Positions 27,601 to 42,600 of a stretch of 64,000 bases of DNA are shown piece by piece. The notes under the pieces were generated by a model, which searched no databases, was not told where the DNA came from, and saw only the letters and a list, made by a program, of their open reading frames with translations. The DNA comes from Prinia subflava. Taxonomy: Eukaryota; Chordata; Aves; Passeriformes; Cisticolidae. The DNA lies in assembly GCF_021018805.1 (NCBI RefSeq), contig NC_086283.1, positions 53,820,312 to 53,884,311 of the forward strand, given 5' to 3'. The first letter of the stretch is position 1. The number at the start of each line of letters is the position of its first letter. The translations under genes and the position numbers were made by a program.

Positions 27601-30600
27601 CACTCTGGCTTTGCATTACCATATATTAGTAAAATTATTCCTGAGTATTAGTAAAATACTCAGTAACAATTTCCACTCTTATACTGCATTGAAAAGGAAA
27701 GATTCCAACCTTAGGCACACAAAAACCTTTTTATTCTATCCCCTTTCTGTGCTAATAACAGTTTAACTAGCAAATGTAAATTATTCTCAAACTATCAGGC
27801 GCTATAGCTGTCATTGCCCCAGTCAGAGGTGTGCTGTATGAATTATAAGGATGTCTCCATCCACTTTTGAGACTCCTGTTTCCTGGTGAACTGAGCAACA
27901 GCCAGCACCTCATGCTTCCCACAGCTTTGACTCTGAAGTAACTGTGCCTACCTCTTCCTGCAACTGCAAATGGTTTATGTGTTCTGCCATCTCCTAAGTG
28001 CTACTCTAGAACCACAGTTCATCTGGAGGAAGGCAGAGATAAAACATACTCACCTTTAAGCAAGACAGCATGTTAAGGAGGACACTGAATACAGAATTCA
28101 CTGCAGATAACAGATTACCTATCTGCCTTCAAAAATCACAGGAGACACGTTCTTGCATTTCAGTGTCTTCTACCCATTTTCTCAGTGACGCTTGCTGACA
28201 ATTTCTGCAAACAACACAGATACAGGTGAAACATTACATCAACTGAACTGCTTCATATTCTTAGCATTGGACTCAAACACAACTCTAAAATTTGGATTCC
28301 CACCATCTCTCCTCCAGGAATATTGGCATTAATGGATTTGGTTTAATAATTTTATTAATTAAGTTCAGGCCTCAAATTTGGAGAGGAATATTTTTCAAGC
28401 TGTTCATGCCAACAGAGTTAAAGTAGAGGACTGGGATCAAGTTTGGATTTGGGTCCACTGCTGATATGAGGTATTTCAGTCCTCTAACCTATTGCTATTA
28501 AAACAGCATGCAACATAATATTTTACTCAGCATGGGCAGGTGTGACTTTATGATGCTGCATGCAGTAAACTGATGGCATTCAATTAGATGCCAGTGAACA
28601 TGCATCCTTGTGGTTCAGACTCAGATGTACAACAAACAGTGCATGCAACATCTAATTCAAATCAGTGCATAAGTCACTCATGCATACAACACAAAAGTGA
28701 GGACTCATTATTCTACTGCAGCTTTAACAATAAGCATACAAACATAATACATGAACTGCAAACACTGCACATGTTGCAAAAGAATTTTACCTGATTTTTA
28801 ACTTATTTTTTTACAAAATGTCTGAAGGCACAAAGGGCCTGGCCACAGAAGCTTAAGAGTGGCCTCTTTCTATGACGATGAAGGTTGTTTTCAGATGAAC
28901 TTTAACCACGTGCTACCAGTGGTTAGCTCAGTAGTCTCGTCTGCTAGTCCTCCTGTTCCTCCACTATGTTGAAAATTAAAAGCTTTTGTTTGTCTTGCTG
29001 CCCAAGAAAGTCACCTTGACTTCACATGTGTTACGAGGATTATCACTGAGTGAGTAAAGATGCAACACGTGGATTCAGCTGGCTTTCGTTTATAATTATG
29101 TGTAACGGCTGACCGTTGTCTGGCGCATCCTCTTATTTGCTCAAGAATTCACATGACATTACATTCATTACAGGAAAGAATGAATACAATACAACTGATT
29201 AATACTACTCTAGTTCTTTTGTTTCCCCTGTAGTGAGAGAATATTGAGACTTCAAACATATAATGATAAAGGCAAAAAACTGTTAGAAATTTTACATAGC
29301 GGTTAATTTTTCCTCCAGATCAAAGTTAGTGCAGTAATACCACTGCAAGGCACCTCCAAGGTTATTAAGATCTGGTGAAGAGTATGCCAAGTGAAAGTGT
29401 TTGCTCACTGCTTTCACATGAAGATAAATTTATTGCCGCAAGTCTTAACATTTTAGTGTAAAAAAAGTGAAAAAGCAAAACAAACACAAGTTATAGGATA
29501 GAATAAGTAAGACAGTATTAGATGGCACAAGTTGATATTTCACACGACTGCAATAAGGACTGCTGACCAAATTATTACTCTGGGGCTTTGATGCAGTTCC
29601 TGAAATTGAAGCCAAAGTTCTTCATTTGTCAGATACATCCATGCATGCACACTGATGTATATACTTTCCTAATGCATTATAACAGCTGTGATTTTTAAAG
29701 CCATTCAAATTATCTACACAACCTTTTCCTATGAATTTCTCATCTCTAATTCACCATTATTTCCACCATAAAGTGGAAATCTCAGTTCAATTTTTAAGTA
29801 ATTTCTAAATGCTCACTCCACAATTGAAGTGCCATTTACAAGCACTAACTAATTCATTTAATCAGAGTTGTCTGTGACTGGGACTAACAGTTTGTCTAAA
29901 ATAATACCAGGAGTTTTCAAGCAGAGCAAGAGACTACATGTCTCATCCTCCCATTCATGAGCTCCACAAGTTTTTTCTTCTAGGAATTGGTGCTGCTTAT
30001 TTTACTTTGGGGAATTGTTCATCCTCAGAGCTGGCAGAGATATAAAGTGACATATGCAATAAGTGGAAGGCAGAAAAAAGGCGAAGATTCCTAATAACTG
30101 ACTTCCTATGTCTAAACTCTGCAACATGGACAAAAAGTAAGATTACGAAAGGAGGCAGGGATAGGCATGTGAGGCAGTGCTAGAAAGGGAGTAAGTGCTT
30201 TGTATGTGTTAAACATGATGCCTACTTATTAGGAAGAAATGCATCCAGGCTTCCACACTAAATCAAGTAACTTGACTCATTTTTCCTGTTTTTTAATCAT
30301 ACTTAGTAAATACTGCATAATGCCAGAAGTCATATCAGTCCAAGACAGATAATTTTCTTCAATGACTGGTTTTGAAAGGTCTTGAAAAAATAACAGTTTT
30401 TTAACAGGTATGATGCATGCAGTAGGATCAATTTACAAAGTTGTGGGTCAGAAAGGGATTGCAGCTGCTGTGACATCTGTTCCTCTGGTTAGAGGAAACA
30501 GCATAGAGAGGTTTACACAGAGAAGCTTTCATTTCAGCTATGGACCCAGGCTCCTTGGCTGATGCAGTCATGGCTAACACTACGGACCTAAGCCTTGGCC

Positions 30601-33600
30601 AGGCCACATCAGAAGCCATCAGACTACCAGGACAGGTTTTTTTACTGATGGCAAGCTGCAGAGAAATCAGCAATGGACATACCTAAGAATACATGTATGA
30701 TGTAGTAGACATAAGTGTGACTTTCAGGTGCTTTTATTTTATTTGTAATCAAAGGGCTGCACAGACCATTTGGTATGAGGTGTCTTCTTAAGAGGGAATT
30801 GGTGCCTGTAATATCAGAACATCAGCCTTATTAATTCAGTACATACCTTGAGGCCTATGTTATGTTTCTTAAGAGACACCAGGAAGTTAACTAGTGTGTG
30901 TGAATTTTAGCAATTCCTTAATAATATTTTATTAATAAACAATAGGCTTGTATGTGAAATGCTACATAAAAAAGCATGTGAGTACAGAAAACCTAGGACA
31001 TGACAAGGAGATTTCTAGAGCCAGATGATTTAATGAAATGCAGATTTAGATGCTAGGTCCTGATTTGAAAGCTACCTAAAAACCTAAAAAGTTTATATCA
31101 GGAACTACATTACAACAACAATGAGATTTCATTGTTTTATGATAAACAGAAAACTGTAAATGCAAAATAAAAAGCAAAACAGGAAAATATGGCTTCCTGC
31201 TTGAAAAGAAAATATTCTGTTCTCTAAATATAATTAGAGAAAGGTGGGATAACAAAATTATTTCATATAGTGAAATATGCTATAACTGCAAAAGAAAAAA
31301 ATACCATTCCAAGTTTGTTTCACAGTAAAAGCAAATAAACTTTTTTGGTTTTTATTGGAGGAACTACAAGGCAAAGATATTTTGTTTGTGTAGACCATAC
31401 TGTTTCAGATCACCAAATATGCTTACATATTCACGTCAGAGTAGTGCCTTTAATCTAGATAATAAGAAAAGTAAAGCACTATTACAATGAAGACATACAG
31501 TGAAGAAAACTGCAGAAAAATTAATATGAATTCACTTCCAGATGTAGAAAACAAATCAAATAATTATCCCAACTGTGTCATAAGCCAGCATCTCTGAATT
31601 TCCAAGGGGTAAACATAAACATACCACCTGCACTGGAACGACAAATCTGCTTAGATATGAAATAATTTTCAAAGGTCACTGCTGAAATACATAAGAAATG
31701 TACATGATACATTTTTAAAAGTACAGTAGTAAAATTATCAAATGCCTCCATAGTCTACATTGCTTCAAAAACTGGATTCTGTCATTTACCTGTCCTTTGG
31801 CTTTTGTGCCTCTCATCAGTGCAGTATCTTGACAAATTAATGATCAACTTTTTGTGGACTTACATGGCCCAATTCAAAGCTGCTGTATGTAAGTGTAACT
31901 CAAAGTCAATACATATAGACCATATGATTAACATTCAAGCCTAAAACCAAGTGATTTTTCTCATTTAATAAAATAAATATTTAGCTGTTTATGATATGAT
32001 ATATGGCTTATGAAAGATTTATTTATTGTCAACTGTAAGGCGCCTCAAAGAGGTGAAATTCAGGCACTGTATCCAGTCATATCACTTTATGTGCATTTCT
32101 TTGAGAAGGATTTATCATTTCAGTTCCAGAATTTGAAAAAGTGGTCTCCAGTAGCTAGAAGATATCAGTGCTATATTCCTATGAAATCAGTGACCAGCTT
32201 TTCAAGTGAAAATGCCTGCAAAAACATCATTCTTATAGTTCTCAGAAAATATTCTTCATAGAAAAAAAAAAATTCATGGACACTTCTTCAGTATTGTGCT
32301 TATATATTGCTTTTACAGAAATACCATGACACATTTAAAGGAAATATCATAAGAACCTAATACAACCTTATTGTTCCTTACATACAGTCTGAAAGAGAAA
32401 TCCTTCTCTCTTTTTTTGTCTCTGGTATTGTGGTAATATGTTTTCCTTTATATCCTTTGTGCAGAGAGCTTATAATCTCACAACTTTTCATAAGAAATTA
32501 CTATAAAAATCTATAAACATGAGCCCCCAAACCAGCTCCCCAGATTAATTTTAAAAACATAGATTTTAAGCATATTCTAATTCTCACTGGCTTAAATGTC
32601 ATTACATCGGTACCCAGATAAGTGCCTTACTTCGTATAACAAATAGGCAAAAATTTTCTGAAGTAGCTCCTGGCATATCAAAAATCCTCAGAGAAAATAA
32701 CCTTTAAGTCCTGCCGAAACTGTATTAACATCATGTAAGGGATTTACATGTAAAAGCAAAACTTAAAAGTGGACCTATGTATCCAAAAATCCTTTATCAG
32801 TGATGTTCCACCTGTCTGGCTTTTTCCCTGTGAGGACACAATTCAGAAGTTACTGTAGAAAACATAGTTGTACAAGATCTTACCTTGCAACCTGCATTCT
32901 GGTACTGAAGTCAAGAGATCTCATTGACTGTAAGACTTCTATACAGCCCAAGTACTATAAGAAAAAAGAAACAGTTGGAAAATTTATTATAATTATGCTT
33001 GAGTTCTGGGAGAAAGTGCAACTAACCCTTAAAAGGCAATGTGCAATTCTTATTTTTACATTTGATTTATCCTGTGTCTAAAGTAGGTTGTTGTGATTAT
33101 GCTGTTCTATGTCACAGATTTGTTCTGTAAACATTTTGTTTTATTTGTCATATTTCATTCAACTTATTGTTTTATGTTTAACTTGGTCACTGTACTACAC
33201 TCAATTTATAATACATTGATGTGCTTTTTTTAGTTTTCTTCTATCTTAATTGATCCACTTTAGATACAATCAAAGTAAAAAATAATCTCAATGAGAAAGA
33301 AAGTGAGGTTAAGGAAATTTATCTTGTATTAGTGATTAGGACAAAGTTATTTAAAAGTGAGAGAACTAAGTCTCATTAAGAGACATTAAGAACAAAAAAA
33401 GCAACTGACAACAGGGAAGCTGAAAAGAACATCAACAACCAAATTTCTTAATAAACAGCTCAGGGATAGATGTGATTAAGTATTTTCATTTATTATAGTT
33501 GTAAAAAGGTGGACAGTGCTAATACAATATACTAATAATCCATGCTGGGAAACGGCTTTAACAGGGTCAATCAAGAAAGGAATTACATGAAGGTTAGCTA

Positions 33601-36600
33601 CTATTAAGACAAGACCAGACTTTTTGACCCAGATTTCTGCCTTGCATCTCTGTGGAAAAAAACAGAATACTGCTACAAAAGATGTTAAAATTCAACATTA
33701 TCTATCACTGGAAGTGAGAAAAACTCAGGTGAATCTTCTAGATTTGCTTCCAAAAGTGGACATAACTTGAATTTGCTAAAGTCTGCTGCAGCTAAAGCTC
33801 TTCTCAGATATTTGGATGGTGTCTGCACAAAATCCCTCATGACTGGCATAACCCATGGCAGCATCTTCCCATGTAAGTTAAGTATTCAGCCATACACTTG
33901 GCTTTTGAAAGTCCAGAGAACTGGGAAGAATTCTTTACATCATGAGCCTGATAATGATGATCATGATGCTATTCTAGCACTGTGTTTTTATATCTGGTCT
34001 TCTATCAGTTTCATATCAGTTTTTCTACCTTCACAGCATAATACAATCTATTTGGGATGAAACTGTTGCAAAAATTAAGTGAGGCCACAATTTCTGCCTG
34101 TTTGGGAATTTTATTTTTGCTGAAAAAATTAATCTTTTAGGTAGAGAATGACTGCATCACTAACCATAATACCTAGAATTTCAGAAAAAAAATTCCATAG
34201 AAGCATGTATGTCATAAAATGTTTACAGGCTGAGGGAATATCAATTTATTTTCACATATCCACTATTAATCAATTTATTTCTATCAAATGCTATGAAGTC
34301 ATCAAAACACTGAATAAAATTAGCTAGAACATCTACTGACTCTTACACATTAAATTGTTTGAACTTGCATTATTTATTATAGCACACAATTTCTGAGAAG
34401 GGTTATCTCAAGATCCATTTCCCAGAATAGTTTAGAAATCTGCAGATCTATGGTTTTTGAAAATTTATAAAATATCCGTGGAAAGTGCATTGTCTAAAGA
34501 GATTCTGGCACATGGAGATTTCAAGCCAAAAATCATACTCTCAAACTGTTATCTATCATTGCAAAATTAGACAATACTTGTATCTTACTACAGATAAAAT
34601 CCTTTTTTTACATATACTTCTGCCTGAGTACCTAAAACATATGCAACTACATTTTCATGCTCTGATGAAGGAAGTTAAGCCATTAACCCTATTTTTAATT
34701 ATCTCTGAAGGTGATTTCATTTTCTTGGAGATTAAATTCTTTAGCATCACTTGAAATAATCAGCTGAAATAATTTAACTTATGCCAATAAACAGCAATGA
34801 TCAATATTTTCCTGTATTCTTCCTGTGTAATTTTGTTTTATTCTGGGATGTTTTAATAGATTAATTTTGCTCATTATTTATTTCATTTGAGATGCTCATG
34901 TAATTAAATATGCTGTAAATGGTATGACTATTCAAAGGTATGCCTGTGATTTTTTTTTTTTGTTAAAGAAGTTTCATTATTTCATCAAGTTTAGACCTCT
35001 CAATACCAAAACGCTCTTGGATTACACTTGTTCCTTCACTTACCTATATTTGCCACATGTCTTTAAAAGCAAAGTAATTGCATGAGTTTGAGAACCAGGT
35101 CCAACATTTTGGAAGCAAACTCTGGAAGGTATTTTGACAAGTACATGCAGGCGTGCAAATAAATACACAAAAACATGTGCACACAAGCCACTGTCAAAAT
35201 AAACAGATGAATAAGTAGACAAAAAACCATAAACATACTTAGAAGACGTGCAATTCTGACTCCTTTGAGTCATACTACCTGATCTGCATTAACAAAAATA
35301 GAGACAAGATCAGACTGAAGGAAAGTCAGATGGAAAAATTACCCTGTACTTGTTTTATGTATATCACGGAGACAGTTGAACACAACATAGTAAGGCTTGC
35401 AGTATTCCTGATTGATCAATGCAAAGATGGCAACTGATTTGCTGGGATAAAAGATGTGAACACTTAATCACCACAGCATGTTTTCAAGTAACGAAATTAG
35501 TATAAAAACTGACATTCAAAAGGTCCAAAGGCCAACTACAGGGACATATAACTCACCTACTGCTATGCTTCAATTATTCCCCAAGACCAACACTGCTGTC
35601 TAAAAATATCCATTTGAAGTACATCCTGACAAGGATCCACAGAAAGAAGACATACAACCAAGATAGCAAGGAAATAAATTATTCATTTATTTCAACAAAT
35701 AAATACCCCGATTAAAAAGAAATGCTATCTTTTGCTTTAGGCATTCCATGAAACATTCAAAATATAGTTATAAAACAGTCTATTTCCAAAAAAGCTCCTC
35801 TTCACCCAGCACTTAATGTATATTCTAACCAATCAGCTTCTGTGCACTGTGAAATTTATGAGCTTCTGCTATCATCCTCCCTCTCGTTACTCAGGAACCA
35901 AATATATCAAGGTGTAGCCCACCTTGAAGTAGGAGGATTTGGGACTACCCGTTCCAAGCTTTCTCAGATAACATTCTGCCTTCTGTTGACTTTCTAATAT
36001 TTGAATGAGTTTCCAGCTTGTGTACACTCAAAGGTACTATGTCCCAAGGAAAAAGTCTTTCATATGAATGAGTACCTTCCCATTCAGAGGTTTTAGATTC
36101 ATAACTTGTACTTTGCATGCTAAACAGTACCTTGCAGGAGGCAGAGTGCCACATCCAGGTAGCTCTCATTCCACATGTTTCCAGCATCCTTATTAGTTAC
36201 AATTGGGACAGGTTAGTGCAAGAGAAGGCCAAATGTCTCAGATTTCTGGTTTCTCACACATGTGAAGATTTGTTCCGTACTCCCTAAAGTACCTGTCTTC
36301 TTTATGACTCAGAAAACTCCTGTTCAGCAACTAAAACTTTTACTGAAGCCTGCGTAAAAGAGGATATTGAGATCTCTCAACACTTCTCAAAAACAGACCT
36401 GAATACTGGCTGAGTGCCTTTGTGTACTTGGAGCCAAGAGAGAAATACAGAAAGAAAAGAGAGTAGTCACTGTCAGAAGCCTTTTGCTCCAGAAATATGA
36501 ACAACTTTGTTTGGTGCTTCCTAACAATCTCTTCAAAATACCAAGCTATTGGTAGAAATTCTCCATTGTAGCACCAAAAAGCTGGCAGTAACAACAGCAA

Positions 36601-39600
36601 GAAATACTTTTATAAAAATGTAGCAAGACTTATTCTATTATTCCATCAGGATGTAGCTCCATACAGCACTGAAGCAGTCCAACCTACATATACATCTAGC
36701 AGATGAGTGTCTGCCTTGTGCACAGCATATCTACCCATCACCTACTCTCAAATGAAATAAGAACTCCTAACCTCTGAATCCAAACTACTGGAGTATCATT
36801 AGCTCATCAAAGCTGCATGGGCATTCTTAGCAAACTGAGATTTACTGGTTTCAATCTGTGTAACCAGACGACCATCATCAGACCTGAGTGCTTCACTACT
36901 TTGCAGCTTGTACCTGCCTTGCACAAGTCACGTGAGAGATAACATGGTTACATCAGCAAACAGACATACACTTGTAATGTTAAGACCAAAGTTAGCCTGT
37001 GCCTTCAAATACTGATGTATCCAAAGTATGCTGTAACGCTGCACAGCTGCAGATAACAGCCTGGAGGCTTAAAAATTAGATTCTGATTCCTGGGGTTCTG
37101 GGTGTTATATGGAGATCTAAGTTTCAAAAATAGAAATGAAATAAGCTGGGCAATTCACTGCAATTTTCTCACCCACGGGCTTAGGCTTTGCTTTTACTTG
37201 GCATGTGCAAAACTGAAAAAGTGAGTATCTTTTTACTTGCCACATCTGGTTCTCATGTGTATCTCAAGTCATACGCCTACATTATCTTTTTTTGTTGTTT
37301 TTAAAGGGAGGGGGAAATTTGTTTGCTTGCATTTGAGGGTTTTATTGTTTTACATCTTATTCTCATTCACCAAAGAGCCAGTCCAGAATTATATTATGCC
37401 ATGGAAGTAAATGAGTAGTTAGCATGAATTGACTAGTGCTAGTTAACTATGGTTGAGGACTCCCTTATTTAAAAATAAGAGCTTTTATTTCAGATTTTAT
37501 TGCTACTAGTGCAATACACATTTATTTATGCATCAAAATGACAGTTCCTCCTAATTTCAGGTATCACCATTAACAGTTAAAGGATCTTGTAAAATGTGCA
37601 CTGGGAGTTCCATGATGTTCCACAATACTGAAAAACTGCTTTCAGGTTTGCCATCCACCCTAAATCACATTAAGATTCAAATCCAGATGCCCGCTAACAA
37701 GCAGGCCATCATACAAAAATAGTAACAGCCCAGGACTTGATTTCAAGACATTAAGTTTGTCCATATGTAACTGTGGATACAATCTAGATTTTTAATAACA
37801 ATATTGATGTGTGAGAAGGCAAAGAGGAAAAAAAAAATTTAAAAAAACCCAAAAAAAACCCCCCCAAAAAAACCCAAAAAACCCAAAAAACCCACCACCC
37901 CTGCAAGATTAACGAGTATTTTATAAAATGATTTTTTCTCTTTAGCAAATTAATATGAAATTCAATCCTTCAATCCCTTTGATATCATATTAGATGAAAT
38001 TCCCAGCTTACCTGAATTTACAATACCCACTTTCTAAACCACAATGCAGGAAAAGAAATATACCCACAAAAAACATTCTAAACAAATTTTTAAAGATTTT
38101 TTTTTAAAAATTACAAGTCTAAGAAGGAACTGTAATCAGAAATTATTCTCTTTAATAAAATAAACTAAGTTAAATAGTGCCACAATGCTTCCTAGTTTCT
38201 TAATTGAGCTTTACAAAAATATTTATTACCCTGAATACCTTACTAGTCTGACTGAGTCATGCATCAAAAAATTATTTAACTCTACTGATCAGCAAGACAT
38301 GGGCAGAAAACAAGAAAATAGCTTATCAAAACATAAATTTGGTTCTTCACTTCATAGGGAAACCATATGTAGTTGTATGTATTTTATTTATATGACTTGA
38401 TTGAATTAACATTTGAAATCTTTTAAATATAGAAGTACTGCATTCATACTGAAAAATCATACTTGTAAAGGCCCTTTGTAATATCATATTAGTCATTACC
38501 CCAAGGATGTGGGTCAGCTACCAAACTGGAACATAGACCTGGGAGTCTGGTAAATCTTTCTGGACTCAATTGCCAGCAAGTCTGCACTCTAATGTGCAAA
38601 ACCCTTTTTACTTTGTTTGTTTTCTCTTTTTCCTTAAGAGCTGTCCATTGCTAAGAGGGTGTTGTCAAACATCATAGGTGGAGAACCATTGTCCTGCAGA
38701 CATTTCACCCAAACTCTGGCATCACAGAAGTCTGCAGGACACTTTCTCACTTCTGGTGTTGTTGAAAATACAACCATTTGATGAGCAGAAGAGGCAGCCT
38801 TTGAAAATGGTGGCTACCATCAGCTGAACAGATAGCAGTGTGCTTAAAAGGAAGTCCTGCATGCACAAAACCATTCGAATTTATGCTAGTTTACCTAGCC
38901 ACTTTCAGTAGAAGAATGGAATGGAAAATTTGTTCTGTGACATTTCTAATCTAGAGTAAGTTATAATATTAGAAAAAGCTGTGGGCAGAACTAAGACTAA
39001 ATATTCAGAGAGAAATAAATTTGTATAAGCAGTTGTCACAGAGTTTTAAGTAAGCTGCTAGAGATTTCAGTTTCTCTGAAAAGTTCGAATAGTTTGGAAT
39101 ATAAATATATTTGCCTTTAAATCGTCTGCTTAACTATCACGTAACACCATATTAAAATTTTAGCTAACAGGGGCGCTTAGCTAACATGATCTCCCAACCA
39201 TGCCATGGGCTCCTGCCCTTCCTCCCCTTGGGGCAAGACATATCTTCAGACATATATGCATGTCTCTGGGGGTACCTGATGACTGTGCTCTACCAGAATA
39301 TGCCACAGCTCCCAGTCTGTACCTCTGCTCCATGCTTTCCTGCTATATGTAGAACAGCATACCTGGTTGTGGAAGCAGCAATCTGGCATGAAAGAAAAAC
39401 TGGCAGCCTTGTTGTGAATGAGGAAAAGGCCCTATATTTAGACACTATCAGAATCCGGCACTAAAAATGTGTCATAAACATATGCTGCCATGAAAAACAG
39501 AAAGGCTCTCTTCCGTGCTTTCATACTTCTGCAGTTGGTAATTTTTATACCAGTAAGTAATCATGTACAGAGCTTTACAGTGAATCAATATTTCCCCCAA

Positions 39601-42600
39601 AGGTTTTTTTCTCATTAAAGATTGCATGTTCCAATCCAGACAGAACACTCTAAGTAAGGATTGATTGAGTGGAAACGGAACAGAAAATCTTCTTTGGGGT
39701 TCAACTAAAGATAAGCTTCAACCACTCAGTGTAAATTTATCATCACAAAATCCTCCATGAGACAAGTAAACCAACAGAGCTTTCATTCCAGTAGAAATGA
39801 TGATGGATATGACTGTCAATTTCATCCCTCTTGAAAACAGGTGGTTCGCTTCTATAGCAATGGATAAAAGAACACATTTCTCCCAAGAATACCTCCAACT
39901 CTGGCCAACACCTTCCTATTTCCTCTTGTACAAGAACTTGTTTCTGTAGCAAAAATAGATTATATGTCTCAATATATTCAGACTAACAATTCTTAAGTAG
40001 CAAATGATAGCAAACCCTTTTTATGAATTGTCTTACCCTGTGAAAGTATTCTGGCAGCATCTCACAATCAACAGCAAAGACTCAGAACCTCTTAAAAAAA
40101 GCAAAAGATTCAGCTAGGAAAAGAAGAAGATATCTTATCTCAAAAAGCAATTTCTTAAGTCAACTCTGAGGTCTCATTTCTTGCTAGAGAGGGGAAAGAT
40201 ATAATCGAGAAACAAATTTTGCTTTTGACAATTTTCTAATCTCCATCTCAAATGGGGTTAAAAACAAAACATCTTCCAATAAAATACCCATTTCTTATTT
40301 CTCACTTGCAGGTGCATGAAACAGGATTGCCAACATCACGTCCAAAAATATTTATGTAGTAGAGACGCTAAATGAACTGGGCCTTCACAAGATTTCAGAA
40401 AAATCCCATATCAGCAGTTTTGCATGAACAATATTTCTTATGTTTCAATCTTACAGATAAATGTTGTTACATGCAAAACCTCAGGAATGTTAGAATCAGA
40501 AGCTCACACTGGACAGTGATTTATTATATCATTTTAAATGTAAACACATTCTATATTAAGCCTCAACTTTTTGTATTGGCCAAAAATTTCCCTTAAAAAA
40601 GCTTTTGAGAAAAAAGCTTACATTTGAGAAAAAAAAACCCAAAGGTTTTAGTTCTACACTTTTTAGGTTTAATTTTAAAAATATATAATAACAGTGAATG
40701 CAATTATTGCAGTCTGAACCACTTAGAGTATGCATCGCAGTAGCACAGATGAATTGCTTCATTTTCACAGCTGCATACTTTAATTCAGTGAACACTTTCC
40801 AGACTGTTTTGCTGCTACCTTGAATATCCACTAAGATAGACTTCCCTTTAAACCACCATGCAGATTAGTTCTAGCAGCTTCTGTTCTGCATCAGAATTCC
40901 TTTAACACAAATACACAAAAGCTTCTGCAGCCAAAACAATATGCTTCAATAGTTGGAAATCTAATTAGACATTTGAAACTGTAAATATGGACACTGTAAA
41001 TATATCTAGCTATTCTTCAATCAATAGAGAGTAAGAGAGTCATTAGCAAGCAGAACTTCTTGATGAAGAGTGTCATTAAAGCACCGACTCAAAAGATCCA
41101 ACAGGTGCTTTTCTACCATGGCAAATACAAACCCATGTTAAGTATCTGAAATGCATATACTGTTCTCCTTTCTAAACTGTGCATTTGGAGGTGGGATGTA
41201 GGAAGGACTTGTCACTGTTAAAACTGAAAATCCAAAATATGCACGGAAGGAGAGGGAGTACTTTTTTATATGAATGCCATATGTACATCTGGTAATCATC
41301 AAAAGAGTTCAGCAATTAAATCAGACCTTTTCTGAGCCTTTATCAATATTTAACTCTCCTATGCTGGAGCTATAGTTTGTGTTCTCAGTAAGAGCGCCCA
41401 AAAGATGACCTCCACTGTGCAGAAAAAAGGGATAAGGGGAGATATTTCTGAGGCTGGATTTAAATAATGAAAACTCTCTGGAAGGTTTCCTTGCAGCACA
41501 AAGGCTATGAAGAGGCAGAGCAGTTCTGGGAGGTTGGGGCCCTCAATGGCCCCAAGCAGCCTCATTTGAGACCTCTTTTTACCACCACTCCCAAAACTCC
41601 CAAAGTCAGGGTCAGCTCAGAATTGGCACCTGCAGCTTTCAGTTTATGCCCAATACCAAGCAGCCCTGCCTTTCCATCTTTTCTTTCCTTGGCAGAAATA
41701 CATTGTAATAGAGAGTGCACTGATGTTTCCAGTTACTTAGTGCTTGCTGCTTAGTTTTTCAAAGCCATTAATTTACAAAAAAAAGTTAGCGAATAACGCT
41801 GCAGCATCTGCATTCAATATGTGGTGACAAAACATGGCCCCTACATTTGGAGACAAAAGGCAACATTTCTGAAAATTCCAATTCTTTGGGAAGTTGAGAG
41901 TGTTTCTAAAATGTCCTGTGGTTCATGAAAGCAACTTGTCTAATAAAAAAAGAGACAATTCTGTTTCTTGTAATAATTTTATCACAGGCAAGCAGTGTCA
42001 AATGTCAGTCAGGAACAATATTATCCCATGAGATATTCTCTCCCTTGTGTAATTCCTATATTAGTAAAACCTAAAAATGGAAGTAAAGGCATCTTAGTAC
42101 AACAACATATCCAAAGGATAGAAATGGTGCTGAGCAAGTTTAGACAACACCTTAAGATAAAATCTCCCTCTTTTGGTCATGTCCTTGTTATTTAAGGTAT
42201 TTGTTCAATTTATATCTCTAATTTCAGGATTTATTCTGAGGTAAGAAAAAAAAAAGATAAAAATACCTGTATCAGTAAATCCAATGTGATGATGCTGTAG
42301 GAAAAAAAAAACCTAGACAGCTTTTTCTGTCTACCTTACATTTCTTTCTTTGTGCCACCCTATACCATTTCTATTTTTAATTTTTATGGCTTTGGTTGCC
42401 ATTTCTGTCTAATTTCATGTGTCAGTCTTTGAACTTTTAGCTGTGACTTGGACTGTCTGATTTAGCCTTTTGAGACTGAAATCTCACCTGACCCCATGAA
42501 AACTTACTTGAAAAACCAAGGGGAATATCTAACTTATTAAATAAACATTCTAGATTATCCTTACTGAATTGTGCCTAATCCCTCCAGAAAACAAGGGATC

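Larger units (their letters stand above)
20747..32883 (-). other. SHC3: SHC3 intron 2
   Basis: 12.1 kb with the CR1 copy at 23773 and the A/C tract at 21672. A plus-strand 149-codon frame at 27317-27766 and overlapping frames at 25803-26625 have no family resemblance or coding composition I can point to. No other gene seen. Confidence 0.9.

Noticed and set aside
27317..27766. 149-codon plus-strand open frame in SHC3 intron 2
   Set aside because: The longest frame outside SHC3 exon 1, but it shows no family motifs, no domain pattern and no splice or promoter context; chance length is plausible in AT-rich intron.
28915..28975. tRNA-like GTGGTTAGCTCAGTAGTCTC (resembles an A box)
   Set aside because: No B box (GGTTCGANNCC), no acceptor stem pairing and no SINE tail follow.
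30428..30673. 81-codon minus-strand frame in intron 2
   Set aside because: Somewhat protein-like composition, but not in frame with SHC3, without splice support and without a recognised family.
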